From Myxococcales bacterium (lineage in GTDB: Bacteria > Myxococcota_A > Polyangia > Nannocystales > Nannocystaceae): a DNA stretch of 64,000 nucleotides. The translations under genes were made by a program, and so were the position numbers. The notes beneath the pieces are model-generated. The model saw only the letters and a program-made list of their open reading frames with translations. It was not told where the DNA came from and ran no database searches. Below, piece after piece: positions 18,678 to 27,823 of this stretch (the first letter of the stretch is position 1; each line of letters opens with the position of its first letter). Location of the stretch: assembly GCA_020633315.1 (NCBI GenBank), contig JACKDV010000009.1, forward strand, positions 1 to 64,000, read 5' to 3'.

Positions 18678-18697
18678 CGTCCCACGAGGGTGGGGCG
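18678..18697 (+). terminator. Weak hairpin after lipoprotein gene
   Basis: An 8-bp stem with one wobble and a GAGG loop lies just downstream of the stop at 18669 and upstream of a small ORF. It has no T-tract; a terminator role is only possible. Confidence 0.25.
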
Positions 18698-18727
18698 CCG
18701 GGGCAGAAGGGCGCTACCCTCGGAGGG

Positions 18728-18928
18728 GTGCCCCGCTCCACGGTCAAGCGCGGACGCTGGCGAGCCTCGCGGCGCGAGCGAGCCGCGGCACGGCTGGCCT
18801 ACCGCGAGCCCGCGCCCGATCGCGAGGACCGGCCGCCGCCCACGGTGATCGAGTCGGGCCGCTACCAGGCCCTGCGCGAGCACTGGCTGCTGGCGTGGCT
18901 GCGTCGGCTGCTGCGGCCCCGCGCCTGA
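18728..18928 (+). CDS. Small basic hypothetical protein
   Basis: Possible 66-aa protein from a GTG preceded by GGAGGG. It is very basic at the N-terminus (RGRWRASRRERAAA), then has an acidic/Pro middle and a Trp/Leu-rich amphipathic end (HWLLAWLRRLLR). It fills the space between the lipoprotein gene and the convergent transporter gene. I recognise no family, and high GC makes chance frames common here, so this is a tentative call. Confidence 0.4.
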   Translation: MPRSTVKRGRWRASRRERAAARLAYREPAPDREDRPPPTVIESGRYQALREHWLLAWLRRLLRPRA

Positions 18929-18935
18929 GCGGCGC

Positions 18936-20471
18936 TCAGCCGAAGATCGCCTGCAGCACCCCGATCCCCACGAGGGTCAGCACCACGAAGCCGACGAGGT
19001 CCAGGCGGAAGCCCAGGCGCACCATGGTGTCGAGCCGGACCAGGCGCGTGCCGTAGGCCATGGCGTTGGGCGGGGTGGAGACGGGCAGCATGAAGGCGTA
19101 GCTGGCCGCCAGGGTCACGGCCACCGCCGTCGCCACCGGGGGGAAGCCGCTGGTCTTCGCGATCCCGATGATCACCGGCAGCATCATGCTGGTGGTGGCC
19201 GTGTTGCTGGTGACCTCGGTCAGGAAGATCACCAGCAGGGTGGATGCGGCCAGCAGCCCCGCCGGGTGCTCGGCGATCGGTCCCGCCACGTCGAGCACCC
19301 CGCGGCCGATCGCCTCGGCCAGGCCGGTCTGGAAGGTCAGCTTGCCCAGGGCGAAGCCGCCGCCCAGCAGCATGAGCGTGCCCCAGTCGATCCGCTGGGC
19401 CGCCTCCCAGTCGAGCAGGCGCACGCGCTCGCCCTCGGAGCTGCGCTCGCCCGAGGGCACCATGAACAGCAGGCACGCGCCCACCATCGCCACCACGCCC
19501 TCGTCGAGGACGACCTTGGCCCCCTGCGACCACGCATGGCCTGGGCCGAGGCTCAGCTTGAGGATCGCGGGGAGCAGCCAGCCGGCCACGGTGAGGGCGA
19601 ACACCACCAGCATGCGGCGCTCGCCCTTGGTCATCGGGCCGAGGTCGGCCAGCAGGCGCTCGACCTCGGCGGTGAGGCCCTCCACCCGCGCCACCGGGGC
19701 GGGGAACGCCCGGGCGGTGATGATCAGCATGACCACGGTCATCACCGCCGCCGAGGGGACCCCGAAGGCCATCCAGGTGCCGAAGTCGATCTGCATCCCG
19801 GCCTGCTCCTCGAGCATGCCCAGCGCGATCACGTTGGGCGCGGTGCCGATGGGGGTGGCCGAGCCGCCCAGCGACGAGGCGTAGGCCAGGGCCAGGCACA
19901 TGCCGCCGCCGAAGCGGTCGAGCTTGCGGCGGGTCTCCGCGTCGCCGGGCGCCACCCGCTTGACCGTCTCGTACAGCCCCAGCACCACCGGGATCAGCAT
20001 CGCGGTGGCGGCGGTGTTGCTGATCCACATCGAGAAGGTGAAGCCGATGAAGCCCACCGTGTAGAGCGCCCGCTTGGGGGAGCCCCCCACGAAGCGCCGC
20101 GAGACCAGCCACAGCGCGGCGCGGCGATCGAAGCCCTGGCGGGCCAGGCCGCTCGCGAGCAGGAAGCCGCCCAGGAACAGGAAGATGAGGGGATCGCCGA
20201 AGGCGGCGAGGGCCACCTTGGCCTCGGCGACCCCCAGCAGCACCGCGAGGGCGGGGCCCAGCAGCGCCGCCACGGCCAGGGGGACGGCCTCGGTCACCCA
20301 CAGCACCACGGTCATCGCCGCCACGCCGGCCAGGGTGTGGGCGGGCTGGCTCAGCCCCGGCATCGGCATGGCGATGAGGGCGACGAGCACCACGGGGGCG
20401 GTCACCAGCCCGATCGCGCGGCGCCTGCGATCGAAGCGGGCCTCGGCCTCGCTGAGGGCGATCTCCACCAT
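18936..20471 (-). CDS. SLC13/DASS-family anion symporter
   Basis: Polytopic membrane protein of 511 aa with about a dozen hydrophobic segments. The two family signature motifs occur in the two halves: SNTAATAMLIPV and SNTATTSMMLPV, which bind sodium and substrate carboxylate in DASS transporters. A cytosolic loop with acidic residues sits mid-protein. The family carries dicarboxylates, citrate or sulfate with sodium; which one cannot be told. ATG 20471 (MVEIALSEAEARF) is chosen; an in-frame ATG 24 bases upstream is possible. Confidence 0.92.
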   Translation of the reverse strand: MVEIALSEAEARFDRRRRAIGLVTAPVVLVALIAMPMPGLSQPAHTLAGVAAMTVVLWVTEAVPLAVAALLGPALAVLLGVAEAKVALAAFGDPLIFLFLGGFLLASGLARQGFDRRAALWLVSRRFVGGSPKRALYTVGFIGFTFSMWISNTAATAMLIPVVLGLYETVKRVAPGDAETRRKLDRFGGGMCLALAYASSLGGSATPIGTAPNVIALGMLEEQAGMQIDFGTWMAFGVPSAAVMTVVMLIITARAFPAPVARVEGLTAEVERLLADLGPMTKGERRMLVVFALTVAGWLLPAILKLSLGPGHAWSQGAKVVLDEGVVAMVGACLLFMVPSGERSSEGERVRLLDWEAAQRIDWGTLMLLGGGFALGKLTFQTGLAEAIGRGVLDVAGPIAEHPAGLLAASTLLVIFLTEVTSNTATTSMMLPVIIGIAKTSGFPPVATAVAVTLAASYAFMLPVSTPPNAMAYGTRLVRLDTMVRLGFRLDLVGFVVLTLVGIGVLQAIFG

Positions 20472-20669
20472 GGGCCCCCACGATAGCGCGACCATCGAGG
20501 GTCACGCTCGCCGCCGCGGTTCCATCCCATCGCCGCCGCCTCGTGCTCGTCGGCCGGGCGAGCGCGAGCTGGCGTCCGGCCGAGGGGTCCCGCGACCGCT
20601 CGGCGACGGCCTGCGACCGAAGCCCGGCGGCGCCGGAACGACCGCCGCAGACTGGGGTACAACGCGCCC

Positions 20670-21596
20670 GTGCTCCTGGCCCTCCACGGCGTGAGCAAGC
20701 GCTTTGGTGCGCTGCGGGCCCTCGACGGGGTCGGCGTGGAGATCGGAGGGCGGGCCGTGGGCCTGCTCGGCCCCAACGGCGCGGGCAAGACCACGCTGAT
20801 GCGGGTGTGCCTGGGCCTGCTGACCCCCGACGAGGGCGAGCTGCGGGTGCTGGGCATCGATGCCCGTCGCGATCCCGGGGCGGTGCGCATGCGCCTGGGC
20901 TACGCGGCCGAGGGTCCGCACCGGATCCCCGGGCTGTCGGGGCTCGAGTCGGTGGCCTACGCGGGCGAGCTGTGCGGGCTGCCGCGACGCACCGCGATCC
21001 TGCGAGCCCACGAGATGCTCGACCTGGTGGGGCTCGACCAGGCCCGGCAGCGCCCGGTGGAGGAGTACAGCACCGGCATGCACCAGCGGGTGAAGATCGC
21101 CATGGCGCTGGTGCACGACCCCGAGCTGCTCATGCTCGACGAGCCCACCTCGGGCCTCGATCCCGGCAGCCGCGACGAGCTGCTGCAGCTCATCGTGCGC
21201 CTGCGCGACGGCGAGGGGCCGGCGGTGCTGCTGTCCACCCACCTGCTGCACGACGTGGAGCGCACCTGCGACGGCTGCATCATCATGGACCGCGGCCAGG
21301 TGCGCTACGCGGGGCCGCTCGAGGAGCTGCAGCGGCAGCTCGGCGACGACAGCTACGAGCTGCGCGGCTCGGGCGAGCTGCGGGCGCTGGCCGAGGCGCT
21401 CGCGGGGGCCGGGCACCAGGTGGCCTGGGGCGATCGTCCCGACTCGCTCGTGGTGCGGCTGCGACCGGGGGCCGGGCCCGCTGCGATCTGGGAGGCGGCC
21501 GAGGCCACGGGCAGCTCGCTGTGGCAGGTGATGCCGCGACGGCAGCGGCTCGAGGACGCCTTCATGGCCGCGGTGGCCCAGGGAGGCGCGCGGTGA
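20670..21596 (+). CDS. ABC transporter ATP-binding protein (first pair)
   Basis: ABC-2 type ATPase, 308 aa. Walker A is GPNGAGKTT, the signature is YSTGMHQRVKIA, Walker B is LLMLDEPTSGLDP and the switch His is in STHLLH. The C-terminal ~80 residues are the extra domain common in drug/lipid exporter ATPases. The GTG start at 20670 gives the normal N-terminus LLALHGVSKRFG. First gene of a four-gene operon; its stop overlaps the permease start in a GTGA. It powers export by the adjacent membrane protein; the cargo is unknown. Confidence 0.93.
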   Translation: MLLALHGVSKRFGALRALDGVGVEIGGRAVGLLGPNGAGKTTLMRVCLGLLTPDEGELRVLGIDARRDPGAVRMRLGYAAEGPHRIPGLSGLESVAYAGELCGLPRRTAILRAHEMLDLVGLDQARQRPVEEYSTGMHQRVKIAMALVHDPELLMLDEPTSGLDPGSRDELLQLIVRLRDGEGPAVLLSTHLLHDVERTCDGCIIMDRGQVRYAGPLEELQRQLGDDSYELRGSGELRALAEALAGAGHQVAWGDRPDSLVVRLRPGAGPAAIWEAAEATGSSLWQVMPRRQRLEDAFMAAVAQGGAR

Positions 21597-22513
21597 AGGA
21601 CCAGGTCTACGGCGTGGGCTATCGCCGGCTGCCGGAGGGGCGATCCGCCCGCTGGGCGCCGTGGCCCATCGCCCGCACCGCGCTCACCCTGGCGTGGCGC
21701 AAGCGCTCCACCAAGCTGGGCGTGGGGCTGTGCGGCCTGTCGGTCTTCGGCCACGGCATGGCGCTGGCGGCCCAGGTGCTGGCCGAGCGCTTCATCGACA
21801 CCGGCATGGGCGGGGCGTCCAGGGCCGCCGAGACGGTGGTGCACGGGGTGATCGGCGACGTGCACACCACCCTGGCCAACTTCATCGGCGTGCAGATGAT
21901 CGCCACCGCCTTCCTGCTCGCGATGGTGGCGGCGGGGCTCATCGCGGAGGACCGCCGCACCGGCGCGATGGAGCTGTACTTCTCGCGGCCGCTCACCCGC
22001 CGCGACTACCTGCTGGGCAAGCTGCTCGCCGCCGGCCTGGTGCCCGCCGCCACCCTCGTGCTGCCCTTCGTCGGCCTGTGGCTGTTCGCGGCGGGCATGG
22101 CCCCGCCCGGCGCGGTGGGGCCCATGCTCGGCCTGCTGCTGCCCGGCCTGCTCGGGGCCACGATCGCGGCCGTGCTGCTGACCGCCACCATCCTCGGCTG
22201 CAGCGCCCTGGGCGAGCGCGGCCGCACGGTGGGGGTGATCTACGTGGTGGGCCTGCTGGTGCTCACCTCGCTGGGCGGGGAGCTGCCTGCCTCCGGGCAC
22301 CGCTGGGCCGGCTACCTCTCGCCGCCGCGCAACGTGCAGACCATCGTCGACGCCGCGCTCGATGCCGGCAGCAGCGGCCTGCTGCTGCAGGTGCTCAGCT
22401 CGCGCCCCGAGGCCAACCCCTCGGTGCTGCTCGCCACCCTGTGCGTGCTCGGCCTGTCGGCGCTGGGCCTGGGCCTGCTGCTGTGGCGGGTGCGCAAGGA
22501 GGTGGCCGGGTGA
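21593..22513 (+). CDS. ABC-2 type permease (first pair)
   Basis: Membrane protein of 306 aa starting at a GTG that overlaps the upstream ATPase stop. About six hydrophobic segments follow a basic cytosolic start; the EDRRTGAMELYFSRPLTRRDYLLGK stretch between the second and third segments is the coupling region typical of ABC-2 permeases that pair with NosF/CcmA-like ATPases. It ends in a second GTGA overlap with the next ATPase. Exporter cargo unknown. Confidence 0.88.
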   Translation: MKDQVYGVGYRRLPEGRSARWAPWPIARTALTLAWRKRSTKLGVGLCGLSVFGHGMALAAQVLAERFIDTGMGGASRAAETVVHGVIGDVHTTLANFIGVQMIATAFLLAMVAAGLIAEDRRTGAMELYFSRPLTRRDYLLGKLLAAGLVPAATLVLPFVGLWLFAAGMAPPGAVGPMLGLLLPGLLGATIAAVLLTATILGCSALGERGRTVGVIYVVGLLVLTSLGGELPASGHRWAGYLSPPRNVQTIVDAALDAGSSGLLLQVLSSRPEANPSVLLATLCVLGLSALGLGLLLWRVRKEVAG

Positions 22514-23472
22514 GCGGCGAGCCCCAGCCCGGCATCGAGCCCGGCATCGAGGTGGCCGGGGTCACCAAGCTCTACGGCACCGTGCGGGCGCTCGACGAGA
22601 TCGACCTGCGCCTGGGCCCGGGGGTGACCGGCCTGCTCGGCCCCAACGGCTCGGGCAAGTCCACCCTGCTCAAGCTCGTCTCGGGGCAGCTGCGGCCCGA
22701 CACCGGCACCGTGCGCGTGGGCGGCCTCGATCCCTTCGCCCAGCCCGAGGTGTTCCGCTCGCTGGGCCTGTGCCCCGAGCAGGACAAGTTCTACGAGGAG
22801 CAGACCGGCGAGTCCTTCGTGACCGCGCTGACGCGGCTGCACGGCTACGGCGCGCGCGAGGCCCGGGAGCGGGCCCGGGCCGCGCTCACGCGGGTGGGCA
22901 TGGCCGAGCACATGGGCAAGCGCATCCAGGCCATGAGCCGCGGCATGCGACAGCGCACCAAGATCGCCCAGGCCATCGCCCACGATCCGCCCATCGTGCT
23001 GCTCGACGAGCCGCTCACCGGTACCGACCCCATCGGCCGCGCCGACCTCATCGCGCTGGTGCGCGAGCTGGGCCAGCAGGGTCGCTGCGTGGTGGTGTCG
23101 AGCCACGTGCTGCACGAGGTGGAGGCGATGACCCACCAGGTGGTGATGGTGCGCTACGGTCGGCTGCGGGCCACCGGCGACATCGCCCGCCTGCGTGCGC
23201 TGCTCGACGATCGCCCCTATCGCTTCCGCGTGGAGGTGGCCCGGCCCCGGGCCCTGGCCGCCGCCCTCGTCGTGCTGCCCCACGTGCGCGCGGCCGAGGT
23301 GGTGGACGCCACCACCCTCGAGCTCACCACCACCGACCTGGCTGCGCTGTGCCGGGCCCTGCCGCGCGAGGCCGCGGCGCTGGGCCTGGTGATCGATCGC
23401 CTCGGCTCGCCCGACGCCGACCTCGAGAGCCTCTACCGCTACCTCATCGAGCGACCGGGAGGGCCCACGTGA
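22510..23472 (+). CDS. ABC transporter ATP-binding protein (second pair)
   Basis: Second ABC ATPase of the operon, 320 aa, only moderately similar to the first. Walker A GPNGSGKST, signature MSRGMRQRTKIA, Walker B IVLLDEPLTGTDP, switch His in SSHVLH. A GDIARLRAL segment begins the C-terminal accessory domain. The GTG start is fixed by the overlap with the preceding stop. It likely energises the permease that follows, or the two ATPases and two permeases form one heteromeric exporter. Confidence 0.93.
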   Translation: MSGEPQPGIEPGIEVAGVTKLYGTVRALDEIDLRLGPGVTGLLGPNGSGKSTLLKLVSGQLRPDTGTVRVGGLDPFAQPEVFRSLGLCPEQDKFYEEQTGESFVTALTRLHGYGAREARERARAALTRVGMAEHMGKRIQAMSRGMRQRTKIAQAIAHDPPIVLLDEPLTGTDPIGRADLIALVRELGQQGRCVVVSSHVLHEVEAMTHQVVMVRYGRLRATGDIARLRALLDDRPYRFRVEVARPRALAAALVVLPHVRAAEVVDATTLELTTTDLAALCRALPREAAALGLVIDRLGSPDADLESLYRYLIERPGGPT

Positions 23473-24167
23473 GCCCCGCGCTCTTCTGGGCGGGCTTCCA
23501 CCTGCGTCGCAACCTGGGGCGGCGCGGCACCATGCTGTGGGTGGTCGCGCTGCCGCTGGTGGCCGTGCTCATGCGGCTGGCCTTCGACGTCCCCGCCGAG
23601 GCGGTGGGCCAGCTCGTGCTGGTGTACCTGGTGCCCCTGATGTCGCTGGCCTTCGGCGGCGGGGTGCTGCGTGAGGAGGTCGAGGATCAGACCCTCACCT
23701 ACGGCTTCACGCGCCCGCTCGACCGCGCCGCGATCTACCTCGCCCGCCTGGCTGCCGCCGCGGGCCCGGTGGCGATCGCCACCCTGCCCGCCGCCGTGGT
23801 CGCGGCCGGCAGCGTGGAGGACGGGGTGCGGCTGGTGGCCGCGGCGGCGCTGGGCACCGCCGCGCACACCAGCATGTTCGGCCTGTGGGGCCTGCTGGTG
23901 TCGCGCCCCACCTGGCTGGGGCTGGCCTACGTGCTGGTGTGGGAGCAGGCGCTGCAGACCGTGCCGGGCTGGCTGTCCACCGTCACCCTGCGCTCGCACC
24001 TGCGCAACCTGGGCGGGCTCGATCAGCCGTCGATGTCGTCACTGCTGCCGAGCGCCGACCCGGGGCCGTGGTGGGTGTCGGCGCTGGTGCTGGCCACGGT
24101 GACGGTGGCATGCGTAGGGCTGGCGGGGTGGATCGTCCGCCGCAAGGAGCTGGTGCTCACCCGCTAG
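23469..24167 (+). CDS. ABC-2 type permease (second pair)
   Basis: Membrane protein of 232 aa with about six hydrophobic segments; starts at a GTG overlapping the previous stop and ends the operon. It has the short ABC-2 coupling motif REEVEDQTLTYGFTRPLDR after the second helix, matching the position in the first permease. It is shorter than the first permease (232 vs 306 aa). The tail is basic (VRRKELVLTR). Cargo unknown. Confidence 0.85.
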   Translation: MSPALFWAGFHLRRNLGRRGTMLWVVALPLVAVLMRLAFDVPAEAVGQLVLVYLVPLMSLAFGGGVLREEVEDQTLTYGFTRPLDRAAIYLARLAAAAGPVAIATLPAAVVAAGSVEDGVRLVAAAALGTAAHTSMFGLWGLLVSRPTWLGLAYVLVWEQALQTVPGWLSTVTLRSHLRNLGGLDQPSMSSLLPSADPGPWWVSALVLATVTVACVGLAGWIVRRKELVLTR

Positions 24168-24189
24168 GTGGGCCACCACCGGCGGCCGC

Positions 24190-24612
24190 TCACATCACCG
24201 CGAGCGCCGCGTCGATCGTCAGCACGATCAGCACCAGCGCCGAGCTGATGAACAGCAGGAAGCGCACCTCGATCTTGTTGATCAGCACCTGGAACAGGCT
24301 GTGCGCGATGCGTAGCCCCACGTAGGTCCAGGCCAGCGCCAGGTCGAGGGTGCTGCTGGGCGTGGCCAGGGCCAGCACGATCGCCACCGCATAGAACACG
24401 GTGGGCTGCTCCATGAGGTGGTTGTAGTTGTCGGCCTTCCACCGCACCCGCGCGGGCAGGGTGGACATCTGCGCGCCGCGGGTGGCCATGGGGTCGGGCC
24501 TCATCCGGGCGGCCCTCATGGCGGGCAGGCGGGTGGCGTACATCCACACCAGGATCACGTGCGTCCACAGGGCGAGCGCGACGACGGGGGCGAGCAGGGG
24601 AGAGCTGGTCAT
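24190..24612 (-). CDS. MAPEG-family membrane protein
   Basis: Small membrane protein of 140 aa with four hydrophobic segments. The middle carries RWKADNYNHLMEQPTVFYA, the core signature of MAPEG proteins (membrane-associated proteins in eicosanoid and glutathione metabolism), and the WTYVGLRIAHSLFQ segment fits their third helix. The ATG at 24612 starts directly at the first helix; longer frames upstream would overlap the neighbour. Bacterial members are often glutathione transferases, but most are uncharacterised. It is convergent with the ABC operon. Confidence 0.85.
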   Translation of the reverse strand: MTSSPLLAPVVALALWTHVILVWMYATRLPAMRAARMRPDPMATRGAQMSTLPARVRWKADNYNHLMEQPTVFYAVAIVLALATPSSTLDLALAWTYVGLRIAHSLFQVLINKIEVRFLLFISSALVLIVLTIDAALAVM

Positions 24613-24703
24613 GGCCGGCCTGCACGGTGTATCACCGACGTCGAGCCCGGCCCATGCGGCTACGGACGGTCGTTCGGAGCGGATCCCGGGCCGTGGCGCG
24701 CGA

Positions 24704-26026
24704 TCAGGGCAGGGCCTTGCCCTTGCACCGGCCACCCTCGAGCACCGCGTCGTCGCCGATGAGGCCCACGGCCTCGGCAGGCACGTCGAAGGAGCCGCCC
24801 TTCCACGAGACCCGCAGCGTGGGCACGCCGTCCTTGCAGCCGAGGGTGAGGCGATCGAAGCGGGTCTCCACGCCGAGCGGGATCGTGGTCGAGCCGGTCG
24901 CCCCCGGGGGGCGGGAGAAGTGGAAGGCACCGCAGGCTGCGAGCTGCTTGGGGCTGCACGCCAGCGTCACCTCGTCCTCGGTGAGCTCGGGGTCGCGGCA
25001 GATCGACAGCAGCCCGCCGTCGAGCCAGGCGAGCCTGGCCGGGGCGAAGCTGCAGGTCGACAGCCGACTGACGGTGCCTGCGTAGGCGACGTAGACGTTG
25101 TCGGTGAGCGCACCGCCGCGCCACGACAGCAGCTCCACGTCGAGACCCTCGTCCCCTTCGGTGAGGGTGAGGCTCGGGTCGCCGCCCTCGAGCTCGGAGG
25201 TCTCGGTCAGCTCTACGCTGCCGTCCGGTCCCACGAGGTCGATGGCCAGCTGCACGCACTCGGTGAGGCCCTCCTCCTCGAAGAACATGCCCTCGCAGCG
25301 CACGGAGCCGGCGAGCGCGACCACGGTGACCCCGACGCCCACGCCCGGGCGGGCGACCAGCTGCAGGGGCTCGTCGGTGGCGGCACCGCCGTAGCGGAAG
25401 AAGCGAAGGCCCTTGGTCTTGATCGTCGGCCGCAGCGCGGGATCGAAGCCCGCCAGGCCCTGGATGCCTCGGCCGTCCTCGCTCAGCCGCGCCAGCCAGC
25501 CCACCCACAGCGTGGTGCCGTCGAACGCAGCGGCGAGGGCCTCGAGCTCGCCGTTGGTGGTGCGTAGCTCGACGGCGGAGCCGGCCGGCTCGTCCTGGTC
25601 GGTGAGGGGCTGGGCCCACAGCCGGCTCTTGCCGCCGTCGAGCCCGGTCTGGGCGGCGACCCGCAGGGTGCTCGCGCCGACCTTCACGGTGGTCTCGAGC
25701 GACGCGGGCCAGGGAGACGGGGCGTCGGGACCCTCCAGCAGCGCCGGGGCGAGGGCCTCGGCGGCGACCGGAGGAGCCGCGGGGCTTGCCTCGGGCGCCA
25801 CGAGGGTCGGGCTGGCGTCGGCGTTCGGGGCGGGTGGGCTCTCGGGCGAGGGCCCGGGTACCTTCACCTCGACTCGGCTCGCCTCGGCCGGGCTCGCCTC
25901 GACCCCCGCGGGCGCCTCGGGCTCGGCCGCACCCTCGCGATCGCTCGCGGGCGCCTCGTCGCGAGGCGCACCGCCGCAGCCGAGCACCAGCGACGCGACG
26001 AGCCCCGAGACGAGCGCTCGCTCCAT
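24704..26026 (-). CDS. Predicted lipoprotein downstream of PP2C gene
   Basis: Lipoprotein of 440 aa. Signal peptide ends LVLGC (lipid-Cys17), then a ~85-residue Ala/Pro/Glu/Ser-rich spacer, then a globular region. The body has regularly spaced beta-like blocks (GTTLWVGWLARL, DNVYVAYAG, LAWLDGGLLSICRD) reminiscent of a propeller-like repeat fold, plus conserved Cys (VRCEGMFF, STCSF, LACSPKQLAACGAF). It begins 10 bases after the PP2C stop, so it is probably co-transcribed with it. A GTG one codon upstream is an alternative start. Function unknown. Confidence 0.8.
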   Translation of the reverse strand: MERALVSGLVASLVLGCGGAPRDEAPASDREGAAEPEAPAGVEASPAEASRVEVKVPGPSPESPPAPNADASPTLVAPEASPAAPPVAAEALAPALLEGPDAPSPWPASLETTVKVGASTLRVAAQTGLDGGKSRLWAQPLTDQDEPAGSAVELRTTNGELEALAAAFDGTTLWVGWLARLSEDGRGIQGLAGFDPALRPTIKTKGLRFFRYGGAATDEPLQLVARPGVGVGVTVVALAGSVRCEGMFFEEEGLTECVQLAIDLVGPDGSVELTETSELEGGDPSLTLTEGDEGLDVELLSWRGGALTDNVYVAYAGTVSRLSTCSFAPARLAWLDGGLLSICRDPELTEDEVTLACSPKQLAACGAFHFSRPPGATGSTTIPLGVETRFDRLTLGCKDGVPTLRVSWKGGSFDVPAEAVGLIGDDAVLEGGRCKGKALP

Positions 26027-26036
26027 CACGGCCGCC

Positions 26037-27305
26037 CTAGAACTCCACCAGCAGCCCGTGGGGCGGGCGGGCCACGCCGCGGTCGGTCTCGGGGTCGATC
26101 CAGTCGCTCAGCTCGTCGGCGAGGGAGGTGAGCAGGTCGATGCCCAGGCGGGAGCGCAGACGCGCGAGGTCGCGGAAGGCCTCGCAGCTCAGCACCAGCA
26201 CGTGGGCGGGGGTCTCGGCCCGCAGCTCGGCGGGCGAGCGACGGGCGGCGACGAGGGTGGTGGTGCCGATGCCCCGGCCGCGATCGATGTAGGCGAAGTG
26301 GCCCGAGGGCAGCTCCCAGCGCAGGCGGCCGTCGAGCACCACGTAGAGCGCGGCGTTGCGATCGCCACGGTGCAGCACCACGTGGCCCGCGTCGTACGAG
26401 CGCGGGTGCATCACGCTGGCCACGTGGCTGAGGTCGGCCATGCTCAGGTGGGCGAACAGGGGCACCGAGCGCAGGGCGTCCACGGTGCGGCGGGTGAGCG
26501 AGGGGTCGCCCCCGTCGCGGCGCCAGGCGACGGCGGTGATGTTGTCGCGCGAGCCGGAGGCCTTGGCCCGCTCGGCGAGCTGGCCCAGCGCGCCGGCCAG
26601 GTCGGTGGCGGAGTCGAGCAGGTCGACCACGTGCTCGGGCGGGCGCAGGGCGGGGTTGAGGCCGTCGGTGCACAGCAGCAGCATGTCGCCGGGGTGGATC
26701 TCGAGCAGCAGGGTCTCCACCATCACCGAGGGCTGGGTGCCGCAGTTGCGGGTGAGCACGTGCGAGTGGGGGTGCCGATCCACGTGCTCCCGCGCGATCA
26801 CGCCGCCGCGGTAGAGCTCGGCGGCGAGGGTGTGATCGGTGCTGATCTGCTCGAGGGTGCCCTCGCGCAGCAGGTAGAGGCGGCTGTCGCCCACGTGCCC
26901 CATCACCGCGGTGCCGCCGTCGATGAGCACCATGGTCACGGTGGTGCTCATGCCCGCCAGCTCGCGGTCCTCGGAGGCCATGCGGTGGATGGTGGCGCAG
27001 GCGGTCTCGATCGCGCGGTGCACCAGGGCCCCGGTGTGCTCGCGCGTCCTCTCCTTCTGGCGGCGCCAGTCGGCCACCATGTCGCGGATCACCCGGGTGG
27101 CGGTGGCCGAGGCCACGTCGCCCGCCTGGTGGCCCCCCACGCCGTCGGCCACCATGTAGAGCCCCAGCTCGTCCTCCACGAGGAAGGAGTCTTGGTTGTC
27201 GCGGCGGTGCCCGGTGTCGGAGATCGCGGCGCTGTGGTGGACGAAGCCGGGAGGGTCGATCGACGACTCTCCCACGGACTGCACGACCCGATCGTCTTCG
27301 CTCAT
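26037..27305 (-). CDS. PP2C-type protein phosphatase fused to cyclic-nucleotide-type domain
   Basis: Protein of 422 aa. The N-terminal PP2C (PPM) domain shows the metal-binding set DNQDSF, MVADGVGGHQAG, GHVGDSRLY, CTDGLN and GSRDNITAV. From about residue 285 a CNMP/Crp-like beta-roll follows (VPLFAHLSMADLSHV, YDAGHVVLHRGDRNAALYVVLDGRL). It should dephosphorylate Ser/Thr residues, a counterpart to the several kinases in the window, with the C-terminal domain as a ligand-binding or regulatory module. The cAMP-specific residues are not evident, so the ligand may differ. Heads a pair with the lipoprotein 24704-26026. Confidence 0.92.
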   Translation of the reverse strand: MSEDDRVVQSVGESSIDPPGFVHHSAAISDTGHRRDNQDSFLVEDELGLYMVADGVGGHQAGDVASATATRVIRDMVADWRRQKERTREHTGALVHRAIETACATIHRMASEDRELAGMSTTVTMVLIDGGTAVMGHVGDSRLYLLREGTLEQISTDHTLAAELYRGGVIAREHVDRHPHSHVLTRNCGTQPSVMVETLLLEIHPGDMLLLCTDGLNPALRPPEHVVDLLDSATDLAGALGQLAERAKASGSRDNITAVAWRRDGGDPSLTRRTVDALRSVPLFAHLSMADLSHVASVMHPRSYDAGHVVLHRGDRNAALYVVLDGRLRWELPSGHFAYIDRGRGIGTTTLVAARRSPAELRAETPAHVLVLSCEAFRDLARLRSRLGIDLLTSLADELSDWIDPETDRGVARPPHGLLVEF

Positions 27306-27353
27306 GGGGGCTCGCTCCGAGCCCCTTGTACCATGCCCCCGCGTGGCCCCGAC

Positions 27354-27701
27354 TCAGGCCCCGCGGCTCGGCCACTGCTGCGTGGCCTCGGTCTCGGCGT
27401 GCTCGGCCTCGGCCAGCCACTTGAGGTGATCGTCGGCCCAGCCGTCCACCTGATCGCGATCGGGCTGGCCCGGGGCGTACTCGTTGGCGACGGCGTCGGC
27501 GGCCCGAGCCGCATCGAAGGCCGTGTCGGCCACGCCCTTGGTGCGCGACTTGGGCTCGCGCCCGGGCAGCATCACCACCCAACGCCAGCGAGTACCCACC
27601 TCGTCCTGGGCCTCGACGAACGAGAACAGCTTGCCGTCCTCGAAGCGCGCCATCCGGTGGTGCTGGTACGTCCACTCCCCGACCGTGCCGACCTCCCGCA
27701 T
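27354..27701 (-). CDS. Small hypothetical cytoplasmic protein
   Basis: Acidic protein of 115 aa with no signal peptide or membrane helix. Features include GEWTYQHHRMARFEDGKLFSF, a Trp pair (RWRWVVMLPG) and an Ala-rich helix ending near NEYAPGQPD. The ATG at 27701 is the first good start after divergent upstream DNA. It lies 48 bases from the PP2C start and may belong to that transcript. No family recognised. Confidence 0.65.
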   Translation of the reverse strand: MREVGTVGEWTYQHHRMARFEDGKLFSFVEAQDEVGTRWRWVVMLPGREPKSRTKGVADTAFDAARAADAVANEYAPGQPDRDQVDGWADDHLKWLAEAEHAETEATQQWPSRGA

Positions 27702-27823
27702 GGGCGAAAACGCTATCCCGCGTCGGCGCATCGGGCAAGCGCGTCGAGGGGCTCGTACGGTGTTTTCGTGGGGGCGATACGCCCCGGTCCAGGGGGATCG
27801 CGCGGGAACGAGCCGCCGATGGG

